From Zelonia costaricensis (Eukaryota > Euglenozoa > Kinetoplastea > Trypanosomatida > Trypanosomatidae): a DNA stretch of 13,899 bases. Under the pieces are notes generated by a model, which made no database searches, was not told the DNA's origin, and saw only the letters and a program-made list of their open reading frames with translations. The stretch is taken from contig JASAOO010002927.1 of assembly GCA_030849075.1 (NCBI GenBank), positions 1 to 13,899 of the forward strand. Reading direction: 5' to 3'. Below are positions 1 to 7,545 of the stretch, piece by piece (within the stretch, counting starts at the first letter, position 1; each line of letters begins with the position of its first letter). The position numbers and the translations under genes are program-made.

Positions 1-583
1 GCGTCTGCTCCGCCGGCTTCAGCACCACCGTGTTGCCTGTTGCGAGCGCCGGCGCAATCTTGAAAGTTGCCATCAGCAGTGGGAAGTTCCACGGGATGAT
101 CTGCCCGCACACGCCCACCGGCTGCCGCTTCACGATGCCCAGCATGTTGCCCGAGCGCGGCGGCACGTAGCCGTCCACCTTGTCCGCGAACCCCGCGTAG
201 TAGCGGAAGCACTCCACTGCAAGCGTCACGTCCGCCGTAAGCGCCACCTCGTACGGCTTGCCGTTGTCTAGGCTCTCCAGCGCCGCCATCTCCTTGTTGT
301 TCTTCTCCAGGATGTCCGCCAGCCGCAGCATCAGGTCGCGGCGCCACGAGCACTCCGCCGTGCGGTACTGCTCGAACGCGTGCCGCGCAGCCTTCACCGC
401 AAGGTCCACGTCCGCCGCGTCCGCCTCCGCAACGTGCGCAATCACGGCCTCGTCCGCGGGGTTCACCACCTCGAACGTCTTACCGGACACAGCCGGCACA
501 AACCGGCCGTTGATCAGCAGCTTGTCCGGGATGTGCGCCACCTTCGGCGCCATCGCCAGGCGTGTCAGCGTCGCGCGCAGCAT
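1..583 (-). CDS. Aldehyde dehydrogenase, mitochondrial type (N-terminal 194 residues, cut by window edge)
   Basis: This is the N-terminal part of an NAD-dependent aldehyde dehydrogenase of the ALDH1/2 class, which oxidises aldehydes to carboxylic acids. Residues 1-19 (MLRATLTRLAMAPKV...) contain basic residues and no acidic ones, as expected of a mitochondrial presequence. The family core then starts at about residue 20 with LLINGRFVPAVSGKTFEVVNP. Residues 157-168 read VGVCGQIIPWNF, holding the family asparagine (N166) that stabilises the oxyanion. TGNTVVLKPAEQT (182-194) holds the cofactor-binding lysine (K189). The catalytic Cys and general-base Glu lie beyond the window edge, so activity cannot be judged. 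The ATG at 583-581 is the first in frame and provides the presequence. A second ATG at residue 11 would give a form without most of the presequence. It is the most downstream gene of the minus-strand unit. The family assignment is firm; mitochondrial location is inferred. Confidence 0.95.
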   Translation of the reverse strand, partial: MLRATLTRLAMAPKVAHIPDKLLINGRFVPAVSGKTFEVVNPADEAVIAHVAEADAADVDLAVKAARHAFEQYRTAECSWRRDLMLRLADILEKNNKEMAALESLDNGKPYEVALTADVTLAVECFRYYAGFADKVDGYVPPRSGNMLGIVKRQPVGVCGQIIPWNFPLLMATFKIAPALATGNTVVLKPAEQT

Positions 584-600
584 CGTCGCAGCAGAGAAGC

Positions 601-690
601 AGGAAGGGGGGGAGGATGGGGAGGATGGATGGGTGTGGTGGGGTACGGCGGGTCGGGGATGCAGGGCTTGGGAGGGGGGCAGCTTAAAGG
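601..690 (-). promoter_or_regulatory. Candidate polypyrimidine tract / trans-splice region of the dehydrogenase gene
   Basis: On the minus strand this is a long C/T-rich stretch just before the dehydrogenase ATG. No AG lies between the end of the tract (about 595) and the ATG, so the spliced-leader acceptor must lie further upstream. AG dinucleotides at 668-667 and 684-683 on the minus strand, each next to short pyrimidine runs, are candidates. On the plus strand the same tract has many GGG runs and could form a G-quadruplex. The exact acceptor is uncertain. Confidence 0.3.
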
Positions 691-1692
691 ACTCACGCGT
701 GGTGGCGCGGGTCTCACCGGTGTGCTTGTTCGGGCAGCGTGCCAGAGTGTTGGCAAGGGCGAGAGCGGCATGGTGTTCGTTGGGCCACGGAGGTGCGCAG
801 TTCGGGGGAGCGATGCAGGCGAGGGACGGAGTTGACAAGTGTGGAGGAGGGTGGAGTGCGGTGCAGCACCGCAGCATCCGTGAGCCAACGGGGCGATCCG
901 CAAAAACGAGCGCGCCCCTTCCGCCTCTGCGGCACGCGGACAGCCGAGCGCTGGCCGGAGGTGCACCCCAGCGCGCAGCTCCAGCGCGCCGCGCCGAGGA
1001 GGCGGAACGCACACCGGTCTGCGCCTAGCCGACGCCACGGACGAGAGCGAAGGAGGGGGAGGAGTGCCTCGCGTTTGCAGCCGTGCCGATGGCGCACAAG
1101 GCGTACCGGGGGTGGGTGGTGGGGGGCGCGAAGGCAGCCGATGGAGGGAATGAGGGCGGGTAGCGGCTGTCAACCGCCCTCTTCTCCGCGCGGGTCGGAG
1201 TGCGGTGTTGCCTTTCGCGGCCCCCTCCCTCCAAACACCCACTTGAGACGCCTGCGCTTCTCGGCGAGGAGGCGTGCTCGGGACGGCAGCAGTGCGGCAG
1301 TGCGGCGGTGCGGCCGCGCCACCAAGAGGGAGTGGATGTGGAGGAGGAGGAGGGGAGGGAGGGAGGTCACCCCTCCACGCACTCCTCGCGGCGCCTTCCC
1401 CGTCACGCGTTTTCGTGTTTCGTTTGTTCGTTTATATTCCCGTTTGTGGGCGGTAGTGGCGGTGGTGGTGGCGGACCCCCGGAGGGGATACGCCGGCACG
1501 CAGAGAAGTCGGCTTCGAGTGCGGAGACACGAGGGGGGCGGGAGAGGCGGCGCCGGGGCGCTCCGAGGACTCGGAGATGAAACTGCGAGCGACCTGAACG
1601 AGTGGCCGGACCTTGCGTGTGTGAGTGTGTGTGTGTTTGCGTGCGACTCAATCATCACGAAGCGACACAACAAGCGTGACTACTGCAAGGTG

Positions 1693-1751
1693 GAGAGAGA
1701 GAGAGACAAGGCAGATGCTCTCCACGCCCACACACGCACACACACACACAA
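1693..1751. repeat. GA and CA microsatellites
   Basis: A GA run at about 1693-1706 is followed by an interrupted CA run at about 1729-1751 (plus strand). Simple repeats in untranslated sequence. Confidence 0.85.
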
Positions 1752-1910
1752 ACTTAGGCGCACACAGACAGGGACGTCATACAAACCGTCATGCAGTCGC
1801 AAAAGCGCCCAAGCCCGTTGTCGCGTGCCCTCGAGGGTGTCCAAGCCGCGACCACGACAGCGAGGGTTGGGAGAGGGGGGATGGTGCGAGTGGACTACGC
1901 AGAGATAGAG

Positions 1911-1943
1911 ACACGCACACACGCACACACACACACACACACA
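1911..1943. repeat. CA microsatellite
   Basis: Interrupted CA repeat on the plus strand (ACAC, GCAC, then a longer pure run to about 1943). It reads as UG repeats in the minus-strand transcript. Confidence 0.9.
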
Positions 1944-2452
1944 AGAACACGCACACGCAGAACGGGGATCGAAAGAGGGAAAGAAGCGTAAACATGCCTA
2001 CGTGAACGGAGAACCTTTTTGCGAGCGACAAGTCGTCGAGACGGAGAGGAGGAGGATGGGTGCGGCGAAGACGAGAGCTACTACCGTCCTTTCCACACGA
2101 TTACACACACACACACGAGCCCTCACCCTTCCTCCCCAGCGCGTCGTCGACCCACCCACCTGGCGTGTGCACCGCATCTGCAGGAGAAGTAGGCGATGAA
2201 GGGGACGGAGCGGAGGGCGGGTGGTGGGAGGGGGGAGGGATGGGGGGTTGCGTGGGTGGCCAGCCGCCCTCGACTATACTAAGTAAAGACAACATAAAAC
2301 ACCAAAATGCAGATGGAGCGAGAGAGAGGAGGCGCAGGTGGACAGCGCGGTGCGGGGCGCAAGGGTCCGCACTGCGCACCCTCCGCATGTGTTCTGGCCG
2401 CTACGCTCCTCATGACGCCGTGACCCTATCGGACTCCACGCCAAACACTTTC

Positions 2453-2472
2453 ACGCACGCACGCACGCACGC
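2453..2472. repeat. ACGC tetranucleotide repeat
   Basis: About five copies of ACGC in tandem on the plus strand, about 50 bases past the oxidase-like stop codon, so within its presumed 3'UTR. Confidence 0.85.
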
Positions 2473-2522
2473 GCCAAGACGTTCTTCAGTACCCGGGTCA
2501 CACACGCACGAACACACGCGCA

Positions 2523-3020
2523 CTAAGCCGGGATGTAGAACTTGCGCGGGCCCGGAGCGGCGGTATCGCCCAGCACGGCCGCGTACTCGTCGCTGTACTG
2601 CCAGACGTGCGACATGTGGTCCCACGGAGAGTTGTTGATGGCCTCCTCCCACTCCTTGTTGACCGTCTTGCGCCACGTCGGGTTGTTGGCCGGCATGTGC
2701 GTGCCGTAGTAGTACTTGAGTCCGCTGAAGATGATGAAGCCGTGCGTGGCCAGCACCACCAGCATCAGGTAGACGGGGTGGCGGGGCAGCTTCTGGCCCT
2801 CACCGAAGATCTTGTCCGACACGCGCATCGCCACGACCGTGTCGACTGCGTCCTTGAACTGCTGGGGGTCCTTGAAGTGGGCCAGCGCCTCCGGCGGATA
2901 GAAGACCTCCTTCTTCATGCTGTACACCCACTTGAAGCTGTACGCGAACGGGTTCGGGATGCGGGCGCGGTACTCGGCCAGCGTCGTGGCCGGAGCCCAG
3001 ACACCGAACGGACGAGGCAT
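2523..3020 (-). CDS. Trypanosomatid cytochrome c oxidase subunit-like protein, single membrane helix
   Basis: A 165-residue protein starting MPRPFGVWAP and ending PRKFYIPA, stop TAG at 2525-2523. Residues 1-80 are a hydrophilic domain. One hydrophobic segment at about 82-100 (PVYLMLVVLATHGFIIFSG) is followed by an aromatic stretch, LKYYYGTHMP, and a Trp-rich tail (W116, W124, W133, W140). The soluble-helix-tail shape suits a nuclear-coded inner-membrane subunit of complex IV. From memory it resembles the trypanosomatid-specific oxidase subunits, possibly the one called COX VII, whose T. brucei gene I recall lying next to alpha-tubulin acetyltransferase. That recall is unverified. There is no typical cleavable presequence, so import may rely on internal signals. 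The ATG at 3020-3018 was chosen because the only earlier in-frame start-like codon is a TTG at 3044. Whether a gene is present is clear; the subunit number is not. Confidence 0.75.
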   Translation of the reverse strand: MPRPFGVWAPATTLAEYRARIPNPFAYSFKWVYSMKKEVFYPPEALAHFKDPQQFKDAVDTVVAMRVSDKIFGEGQKLPRHPVYLMLVVLATHGFIIFSGLKYYYGTHMPANNPTWRKTVNKEWEEAINNSPWDHMSHVWQYSDEYAAVLGDTAAPGPRKFYIPA

Positions 3021-3146
3021 GATGATGAAGAGTACAGACGGCAAGAGGGGGGTGGAGGTGAGTCGGGGGGAGCTGTGATGATACGTGATACGTAAACACG
3101 AAAGGGTGGAGAAGCCGACGCCGCGAGGGTGCGGAGAGGGCTGATG

Positions 3147-3180
3147 CTACGGAGGCGAGTGGGGTGGGAGTAAGGCAAGG
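3147..3180 (-). promoter_or_regulatory. Candidate trans-splice acceptor of the oxidase-like gene
   Basis: Read on the minus strand this is CCTTGCCTTACTCCCACCCC followed by ACTCGCCTCCGTAG: a pyrimidine-rich tract ending in the first downstream AG at 3148-3147. It would give a 5'UTR of about 126 nucleotides. A competing AG at 3074-3073, after a weaker tract, is possible. Confidence 0.4.
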
Positions 3181-3197
3181 TGGCCTTTAGCTACGAC

Positions 3198-3221
3198 TGT
3201 GTGTGTGTGTGTGTGTGTGTG
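3198..3221. repeat. TG microsatellite
   Basis: Pure TG repeat of about 12 units on the plus strand, just upstream of the predicted splice tract of the oxidase-like gene. Confidence 0.9.
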
Positions 3222-3670
3222 CGTAGAAGGGGGTCAGGAGCAGATGGATGATGGTAGGGGGGTGCGAGAGTGTGAAGAGATATGAGTCGACAGACACACA
3301 GAGGGTACCGGGGATAGCGAGGGGTCGGACGTGCGACGGACGTCTGGAGGTGCGAGATGGGGGCGGCGCACTGCCGCACTGCGAGCTCGTCGCTAGCATG
3401 CATCGGGCTCCAGCACGACGCACGGCCCCCGGTTCGCGGACAAGAAAAGGGAGAGAGAGGGCCGTCCGTCACGCGGCACGAGACGCGCAAGGAGGAGACG
3501 GCGGGCAGCCGTGCGGCGCTGCAGCCGGTCCTGGTCGCTCGCCCCGCAGGAGTTGTGCCCCTCCTTCCCCTCCTTCTCACCGCCCACCCAGCAGGAAGCG
3601 TGTCCTCTTGTGCACGTGGCTGTCGACTGACCTGCAACAGAGCTGCAGCGACTTGGACGCAGTTGCGCTT

Positions 3671-3702
3671 GTGCGTGTGTGCGTGTGTGTGTGTGTGTGT
3701 GT
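3671..3702. repeat. TG microsatellite
   Basis: TG repeat with GC interruptions on the plus strand. A CA run of opposite sense follows at 3800-3816, about 100 bases away, so the two could pair in the transcript. Confidence 0.9.
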
Positions 3703-3799
3703 TTGCGTGTTGCTGTTCATTTGCCTCTGCGTGTTTGTGTGTCTTGCAGGTGTTGCGCACCACACGCAACAGGGAAAGCAAAAGGGAGAGGCACGCTGT

Positions 3800-3816
3800 C
3801 ACACACACACACACAC
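3800..3816. repeat. CA microsatellite
   Basis: CA run of about eight units on the plus strand, complementary to the TG run at 3671-3702. Confidence 0.85.
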
Positions 3817-4365
3817 CGACACGCGTGCGTGCGCAGTCGTCGCGGGTGCTTTCTCTCTCTGTGTGTGACGGCGTGGGGCCAGCGCTGAAAGAACGACGTG
3901 ACGTGGATGTGAAGTGGAGCCTCCGCTGGGACAGAGGTGTTGAGAACACCGCAAACACCCACCCACCCATCCCCCGCATCCAGCTCGCTCGTTTGGCTAC
4001 AAGAACTCCATCAACGGCATCTTCTTCACACACCGCTGGACAGGCCCCCCACCCACCCACACGACCGTGTCTCCACCACCTCAAATAGCGACATCAACCC
4101 ACAACAAAGAAGAGTGCGCCCCCCCCCCAATGCCCAACACCTCGAGAAGACACGCGCTCACCCTCGGTGCAGCAGCCGAAGGACACGCAAGCGCGTTCTC
4201 ACGAACACAACGGAGAAGGGGGCGCGGTTGCATGTTCGCCTCGGTCACGCCGTGAACCTACACACCAACACACATACACACACAGCCACGCAGACGCACA
4301 GTGGCTGAATGCGCCACGTAGACCCTGTGGCGTAAGGGAGAGCGGAAGTTCAAACTGACCCGACG

Positions 4366-6165
4366 TCAGCCCTGCGGCGGCGCCCGTGGCAGCACGCCCT
4401 CCGGCGACGCCAGAGGCCGACCCTCCGCGTCGGTGAGCACCTCTGGACTGGGCTTCTTCGCCTCCTTCTTCGAGTCCTCGTCGTCATCGTCTTCGTCATC
4501 GTCTTCGTCATCGTCGTCGTTCTCCAGCTCCTCCGTGAACTCGTACTCCTCCGTCATGTTGTACTTTAGGTACTCGCCGAAGTCTTTCGCCACGACGCTG
4601 AAGCTGTCCGGCTTGCCGTGCACGTACTGGATCACCTGCCCGCACACCCCACCGTGCAGCTCCACCGGCTTGAAGTCGATGTACAGACGTGACGCAGCGA
4701 ACTGCTTCGGCGGCGGCGGCGGCGTGTAGGTGTGCGACGGCGCCCGGGCAGGCGCAAACCTGCCCTCATCGGCGCCCGTGGCGCTGGCAGCCGCGGCGGC
4801 AGCAGCAGCAGCCGTCATCTTGGCTGGGTCGGCGTCCGGCACGGTCGGTGCCTTTCCCCGCACGTGTGGCTGCACACTGTCAGCGAAAACAAGCCACTGG
4901 TAGAAGCTGGCGTGGATGTCGATGCGGGGGTCGACGTACACAACGTCGTCCGCGCCGCCGCCGCCGCAAGCTGCTGTCGGCTTCGACTCGGCTGTCTCCG
5001 CGACGGCCGCGGCAGCCGTGGAAGAGGACGAGGACGGCGTTTGTGGCAGTTGTGGGGTCGGGGGCGGTGGGCCGTAGATGATCTTGCAGCCCGCATACAC
5101 AGACGCAATGGTGTGCGTGTTCAGCGCTGCACCGGAGGCGGACGGCGGCGACGCGGCGGGTGCCGATGACGCGGTGCCCTCTGCAGCAGTTTCGCCGTTG
5201 CCGTCCCTCGTTGCGGCGCTGGCTGGCGCGGGCGCTGGGGTTGCCGCCGCACTCGGCGTGGGGGTGCCCTGTGGCGGGGCCCAGCCCTCCCCTTCATCGG
5301 GCAGGTTGGCCGAGGGCGGCGGGAAGTGCTGCTCCGCCACCAACATCTGCTCCACCGACTTGAGGTAGTACGGGCAGCCCGTGTACGTCGAGCCGAGGAT
5401 GGGGACGGCGACGAAGTGAGGCAGCGGCCGGCGCTGGCGCGGCCCGGTCATGGTTGTCACCTTCTTCGCAATCTTCGACTTGATGAAGGCTGCCGCCTCC
5501 GAGGCCATCGCCGCGGCGGCCGTCGCCTTCGCTGCACTCTTCGCCGCCGCAGCCGCACCGGGGTTGGAGGTCGTCGCCGCCGAAGGCGCTGCCGCCGCGG
5601 CTGCGGGAGCAGGGGCACCCGCGGGCTTGTCCACCGGTGCCGGGGAGGCGGACGAGGCGGGCGGGGCGCCGGCAGCCTCGCCGCCGCTGCCGATCGACGC
5701 AGTCGTGTCCTGGTCACCCGCAGCGCCTGCTGCTGTTGTGGTCGTCGTGGTCGTGGTGGTCGTGGTCGTAGTCGTGGCGGTCGCAGGCTCCGGGCCCTTG
5801 TCGGGCGACTGCGCTGGCGCCATCGTGGTGAAGGCCGTCGCCGTCGTGGATGCGACGCTGCTGCCCTTCGCGGCGGTGACGGTGACCGTCGCGGAGGCGG
5901 ACGCAGGTGGCGCCCCAGCGGCGGCGGCGTTGTGTGGCGGGCGCAGGCTCTCCCAGCAGGTTCCATTCACGCGCTGGAGAAAGTACAAGAGCTCGGTGGG
6001 GGCGCCGGGGTAGGACTGGCGGAGGCGAGTGAGCTGATGCTCCTGCGCTCCGGGAAGCTTGTCCAGCTGCCGAATGCAGTAGGTCGGAAGGTGCTGGCGC
6101 AGCGAGGTCACGTACGCGTCCACCAGGCGCCGCGCCACCTCCGCCGTGCGGGGGCCCTTGGGCAT
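4366..6165 (-). CDS. SMI1/KNR4 (SUKH) fold protein with large low-complexity inserts and acidic tail
   Basis: A 599-residue protein whose conserved blocks spell out a SMI1/KNR4 (SUKH-1) domain broken by inserts. The N-terminal block is residues 8-72, with SYPGAPTELLYFLQRVNGT (51-69) matching the usual 'proline, acidic or Leu-rich helix, NG' signature. Strand blocks follow at 249-276 (PHFVAVPILGSTYTGCPYYL and on) and 418-430 (HASFYQWLVFADS). The signature end is RLYIDFKPVELHGGVCGQVI (493-512) plus SFSVVAKDFGEYLKY (521-535). Between them lie Ala/Thr/Pro-rich inserts, including 14 consecutive Thr (131-144). Residues 544-564 are nearly all Asp/Glu. SUKH proteins act as binding scaffolds; yeast Knr4 regulates cell-wall signalling. 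The ligand here is unknown. The ATG at 6165-6163 starts the domain. An in-frame ATG at 6777 is rejected because the added stretch is repeat-derived. Stop at 4368-4366. Confidence 0.85.
   Translation of the reverse strand: MPKGPRTAEVARRLVDAYVTSLRQHLPTYCIRQLDKLPGAQEHQLTRLRQSYPGAPTELLYFLQRVNGTCWESLRPPHNAAAAGAPPASASATVTVTAAKGSSVASTTATAFTTMAPAQSPDKGPEPATATTTTTTTTTTTTTTAAGAAGDQDTTASIGSGGEAAGAPPASSASPAPVDKPAGAPAPAAAAAAPSAATTSNPGAAAAAKSAAKATAAAAMASEAAAFIKSKIAKKVTTMTGPRQRRPLPHFVAVPILGSTYTGCPYYLKSVEQMLVAEQHFPPPSANLPDEGEGWAPPQGTPTPSAAATPAPAPASAATRDGNGETAAEGTASSAPAASPPSASGAALNTHTIASVYAGCKIIYGPPPPTPQLPQTPSSSSSTAAAAVAETAESKPTAACGGGGADDVVYVDPRIDIHASFYQWLVFADSVQPHVRGKAPTVPDADPAKMTAAAAAAAAASATGADEGRFAPARAPSHTYTPPPPPKQFAASRLYIDFKPVELHGGVCGQVIQYVHGKPDSFSVVAKDFGEYLKYNMTEEYEFTEELENDDDDEDDDEDDDDEDSKKEAKKPSPEVLTDAEGRPLASPEGVLPRAPPQG
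4480..4540 (-). repeat. Trinucleotide-type coding repeat for an Asp/Glu tract
   Basis: On the plus strand this is tandem TCATCGTCTTCG-like sequence, read on the minus strand as mixed GAC/GAT/GAA/GAG codons for residues about 544-564 of the SUKH-like protein. The imperfect tandem copies (CATCGTCTTCGT twice or more) suggest growth by slippage. Confidence 0.8.
5731..5778 (-). repeat. Coding repeat for 14 consecutive threonines
   Basis: A run of mixed Thr codons (ACC, ACG, ACA, ACT) encodes residues 131-144 of the SUKH-like protein. Because codons are mixed the run is not a pure microsatellite, so the Thr tract may be held by selection on protein sequence or be an old, decayed repeat. Confidence 0.8.
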
Positions 6166-6537
6166 CGTCGCTTCCGATTCACCGTGTATGGGTGTATGTG
6201 TGTGTAAATGTGGTTGTGTGAGTGTGCGGTGTGTGGAGGGCCGCCCAGACAACGACGCTTCGCTTTCCTTCGTTTCTTCGTGTTTTTTTTTTTGTGGAGT
6301 TCTTCTTGTCACGCTTCTCCCTTCGGCCGCAACGCAGTCACAGCACGTGTACGACGGAGGGTCTGAGAATGGCGCGTACCGACTCAGAGACACGCGCACA
6401 GACACGCACCTGCACGCGCGCCTGACGACGTGAGCGAGGAGGGTGCGCGCTTGCGCGCGTATGCGTGCGTGTAGCCCGGTGGCTGGCTGGGAGTAGGAGG
6501 TGACAGGACGCGCGCGCAACAGTGTTGCACGCAGAGA

Positions 6538-6636
6538 CTTCAACAGCAGACGAACCGCGGGCGGATAAGAAGGAGGTGTGTGAGGAGGGAGGGAGCGAAG
6601 GGGGAGGGGAGGGGAAGGGAGGGGGGACGTCGCTTC
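6538..6636 (-). promoter_or_regulatory. Candidate polypyrimidine tract and trans-splice acceptor of the SUKH-like gene
   Basis: On the minus strand 6636-6565 is an almost pure C/T tract of about 70 bases, the strongest in the window. The first AG after it is at 6539-6538 (CTGCTGTTGAAG). Use of this site would give a 5'UTR of about 370 nucleotides, would remove the in-frame ATG at 6777 and so supports the start at 6165. The same tract is a possible G-quadruplex on the plus strand. Confidence 0.45.
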
Positions 6637-6773
6637 TCGTTTGTGCGAGGAGTGGGGATGGCACCGTAAACGCTTCTGTGCTACTTGCTTGTGGTGAGTA
6701 CACACGCAACGCGCGCACACAGACACGGACAAGCGTGCATGCCGGTAAGGGGGTCGAGTACATGTACGGACGC

Positions 6774-6776
<3 letters not shown>

Positions 6777-6806
<30 letters not shown>
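6777..6806. repeat. TG microsatellite, about 15 units
   Basis: The longest pure TG run in the window (plus strand). It faces a CA run at 6962-6993 about 155 bases away, forming an inverted pair. Confidence 0.95.
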
Positions 6807-6808
<2 letters not shown>

Positions 6809-6961
6809 AGTGTGAGAGAGAGACAGCGGGGAGTGGAAGAGGGAGAAGTGAGGCTTTAACGTCGAGGAGTGGGTGCGCTGGGGAGAGCAGGGCCCAAGGC
6901 GAGCTGCACGCAACAAGGTGGCGAGGCGTGAGCATCTGCTGCGTCGGGGGTAGACCGTGAT

Positions 6962-6993
6962 ACACACACACACACACACATGCACGCACACAC
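6962..6993. repeat. CA microsatellite
   Basis: CA run of about nine pure units followed by an interrupted extension, in opposite sense to the TG run at 6777-6806. Confidence 0.9.
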
Positions 6994-7246
6994 GAGCCGC
7001 CGCCCAGCCTCGCAGCCGCGCTCGCACACGCTCCGTGAGCCAGGTTCAGCTGGCACGACAAGCTGCACAGACATCATAGGAAACCTCCTCGAACGAGTAG
7101 CGCTTGTGAGCGACAGTCTGCGGGGCGCACACGTGCGACGCCTTGACGCAAACGCGGCTCGACAAAGGCTGGTGGCTCGTCGCGCGGAATGCGCTTCCCT
7201 CCGCCCTCGCCCTTCTCACTCTCCACACCTGCCCCCCGCCCCCCCT

Positions 7247-7270
7247 TGTGTGTGTGTGTGTCTGTGTGTG
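7247..7270. repeat. TG microsatellite
   Basis: TG run with one interruption on the plus strand, in the presumed 3'UTR of the acetyltransferase gene. Confidence 0.85.
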
Positions 7271-7545
7271 CGTATGTGAGTTTCGCTGTTTGTCTATTTC
7301 GCGGTTGTTGGCAAGGCTGCCAGGGCCCCCACACTCTCGCCGCCCTCCCATGGCGGCTCGTGCCCACTACAGTACAGGTGAGAAAGGGGGAAACAAAAGG
7401 AAGGCGGCGCGCGAAGGTCGCACGCCGCAGTCGCAGGCGCAACGAGACTCGCATGCACGCACACACGCACACACACATGCACACATACGCATCGCGCACA
7501 CCGACTCCCTCACAACCAGCCCCTCCCCCCACCCCTCTTCAGCCT

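Larger units (their letters stand above)
584..2522. other. Intergenic spacer, oxidase subunit to aldehyde dehydrogenase
   Basis: These 1.9 kb should hold the 3'UTR of the oxidase-like gene (high-coordinate side) and the 5'UTR of the dehydrogenase (low-coordinate side). Open frames on both strands give Arg/Thr/His/Pro-rich, repeat-driven peptides without domain character, so I call no gene. The sequence holds a G-rich tract near the dehydrogenase start, CA and GA microsatellites at 1693-1943, a CA run at 2103-2116 and an ACGC repeat at 2453-2472. Confidence 0.6.
3021..4365. other. Intergenic spacer, SUKH-like gene to oxidase subunit
   Basis: These 1.3 kb should hold the SUKH-like gene's 3'UTR and the oxidase-like gene's 5'UTR. 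Long plus- and minus-strand open frames here (for example 3357-4088) are low-complexity Cys/Val or Thr/His strings made by TG/CA repeats. TG runs at 3198-3221 and 3671-3702, a CA run at 3800-3816 and a run of ten C at 4119-4128 are the visible landmarks. Confidence 0.6.
6166..7545. other. Intergenic spacer, acetyltransferase to SUKH-like gene
   Basis: These 1.4 kb should hold the acetyltransferase 3'UTR and the SUKH-like gene's 5'UTR. I see no protein gene: the minus-strand frame that runs open into this spacer from the SUKH-like gene is Thr/His/Arg/Ser repeat sequence. It contains a run of 11 T at 6283-6293 (A11 in the transcript), a strong polypurine block at 6565-6636 and paired TG and CA microsatellites. 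Confidence 0.6.

Noticed and set aside
739..1908. A 389-codon plus-strand open frame in the spacer
   Set aside because: The product is Arg/Gly-rich and then Thr/His repeat sequence with no domain or helix pattern. Long open frames arise by chance in GC-rich DNA, and it opposes the direction of all recognised genes.
3357..4088. Plus-strand open frames in the SUKH-oxidase spacer
   Set aside because: Their content is Cys/Val and Thr/His strings generated by TG and CA repeats, with no recognisable protein features.
5326..6207. Long plus-strand open frames opposite the SUKH-like gene, including an Ala/Val-rich one at 5450-6013
   Set aside because: They mirror the G/C-biased codons of the real gene. 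The Val run is the antisense of the Thr run, and the Arg-rich frame has no domain. Transcription runs on the other strand.
6166..6777. An in-frame ATG at 6777 would extend the SUKH-like protein by 204 residues
   Set aside because: The added part is Thr/His/Arg/Ser-rich and largely derived from CA/TG repeats. The predicted splice acceptor at 6538 would exclude this ATG, and the domain begins at 6165.
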